Of a stretch of 40,014 nt of DNA, positions 39,652 to 40,014 are shown piece by piece. Numbering within the stretch: position 1 is the stretch's first letter; each line of letters opens with the position of its first letter. Origin of the DNA: Prochlorococcus sp. AG-436-J02 (lineage in GTDB: Bacteria > Cyanobacteriota > Cyanobacteriia > PCC-6307 > Cyanobiaceae). The notes below the pieces were generated by a model. That model worked only from the letters and a program-made list of their open reading frames with translations. It did not search any database and had not been told where the DNA came from. Location of the stretch: contig QCPI01000008.1 of assembly GCA_003212625.1 (NCBI GenBank), positions 1 through 40,014 of the forward strand, read 5' to 3'. The translations under genes were made by a program, and so were the position numbers.

Positions 39652-40014
39652 ATGCGCGTCTCCCGCCTAATGCTGATCACCCTAAGAGACGTACCTGCGG
39701 AAGCCGATATAATCTCTCATCAATTGCTTATAAGAGGAGGTTTCATTAGGCGCCTCACTGGTGGGATTTATGCTTATATGCCATTACTTTGGAAAGTTTT
39801 AAAAAAAATAACGTTAATTGTTGAAGAAGAATTGGAAAGCAAAGGATGCCTTCAAACTCTTCTACCGCAACTTCAGCCTTCAGAGATTTGGAAAAAAAGT
39901 GGAAGATGGAAATCTTATACAGAAGGCGAAGGCATTCTATTTAGCTTAAAAGATCGGCAGGGGAAAGAACTTGGTCTAGGACCAACACATGAAGAAGTAA
40001 TTACTCAAATAATT
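39652..40014 (+). CDS. proS: Prolyl-tRNA synthetase (N-terminal part, truncated by window edge)
   Basis: From the ATG at 39652 the frame stays open to the edge (121 codons). It encodes [19 protein letters not shown], then [40 protein letters not shown] and [10 protein letters not shown]. This is the class II catalytic start of the bacterial-type ProRS that charges tRNA-Pro; the last motif is motif 2-associated. Confidence 0.95.
   Translation, partial: MRVSRLMLITLRDVPAEADIISHQLLIRGGFIRRLTGGIYAYMPLLWKVLKKITLIVEEELESKGCLQTLLPQLQPSEIWKKSGRWKSYTEGEGILFSLKDRQGKELGLGPTHEEVITQII

Overview
The window is cyanobacterial chromosome from a Prochlorococcus-type marine picocyanobacterium. The evidence is an alpha-carboxysome operon with form IA RuBisCO, both protochlorophyllide reductases (ChlL/N/B and Por), an acyl-ACP reductase / aldehyde-deformylating oxygenase pair, a ferrochelatase with a C-terminal chlorophyll-binding-like helix, very tight gene packing and AT-rich DNA. 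By eye the base composition suits a low-light, NATL- or SS120-like strain; that strain-level guess is inference. I see no tRNA, rRNA, IS element, CRISPR array or prophage. The content looks like core genome, with one orphan tyrosine recombinase.

Layout. 1-5250 (mostly minus): carboxysome region, transcribed csoS1 > cbbL > cbbS > csoS2 (csoS2 runs off the left edge). Upstream are a divergent rdgB and, end-to-end with it, csoS1D. 5354-10861: chlorophyll biosynthesis, with a small unknown gene, chlB-chlN (minus), a 367-bp divergent intergenic region, chlL (plus) and por (minus). 10930-14302: a small membrane/coiled-coil protein, a lipoate-protein ligase, an M50 protease with a CBS-like tail, and trpF. 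14333-18886 (minus): an aar > accA > SDR operon, then ado with its own strong terminator, then a creatininase-family gene that seems to lack a standard start codon. 18963-21163: an S1-domain protein and a Tab2-like protein. 21486-24945 (minus): a degenerate SNase-like exported protein, ilvB and hemH.

25018-29485 (plus): recombinase, cobO, pyrH, frr and an FAD-dependent geranylgeranyl-reductase-like protein. 29480-34270 (minus): tal, ftsI with an FtsL-shaped protein just upstream, and a CPBP protease. 34378-36985 (plus): a double-domain histidine phosphatase coupled to a dihydroorotase-like protein that has lost key catalytic residues. 36960-39478 (minus): lepB, an ArsC/Spx-like protein, a family I pyrophosphatase with its catalytic-base Asp replaced by Ala, a small membrane protein and a helix-turn-helix protein. 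39652-40014 (plus): the start of proS.

How the genes work together: the left part handles CO2 fixation (RuBisCO, its shell and its scaffold) and the last steps of chlorophyll synthesis. The middle links fatty-acid synthesis (accA) to alkane production (aar, ado). The right part is housekeeping: translation, nucleotides, cell wall and secretion.

I did not find a clearly new multi-gene system. The most interesting signals are: hairpins in every intercistronic gap of the RuBisCO/carboxysome operon; an operator-like dyad and an 11-bp direct repeat upstream of csoS1; three enzyme-family genes with substituted catalytic residues (ppa, the dihydroorotase-like gene, the SNase-like gene); a probable AUU/AUC start codon; and two FtsL/FtsB-shaped unknown proteins.
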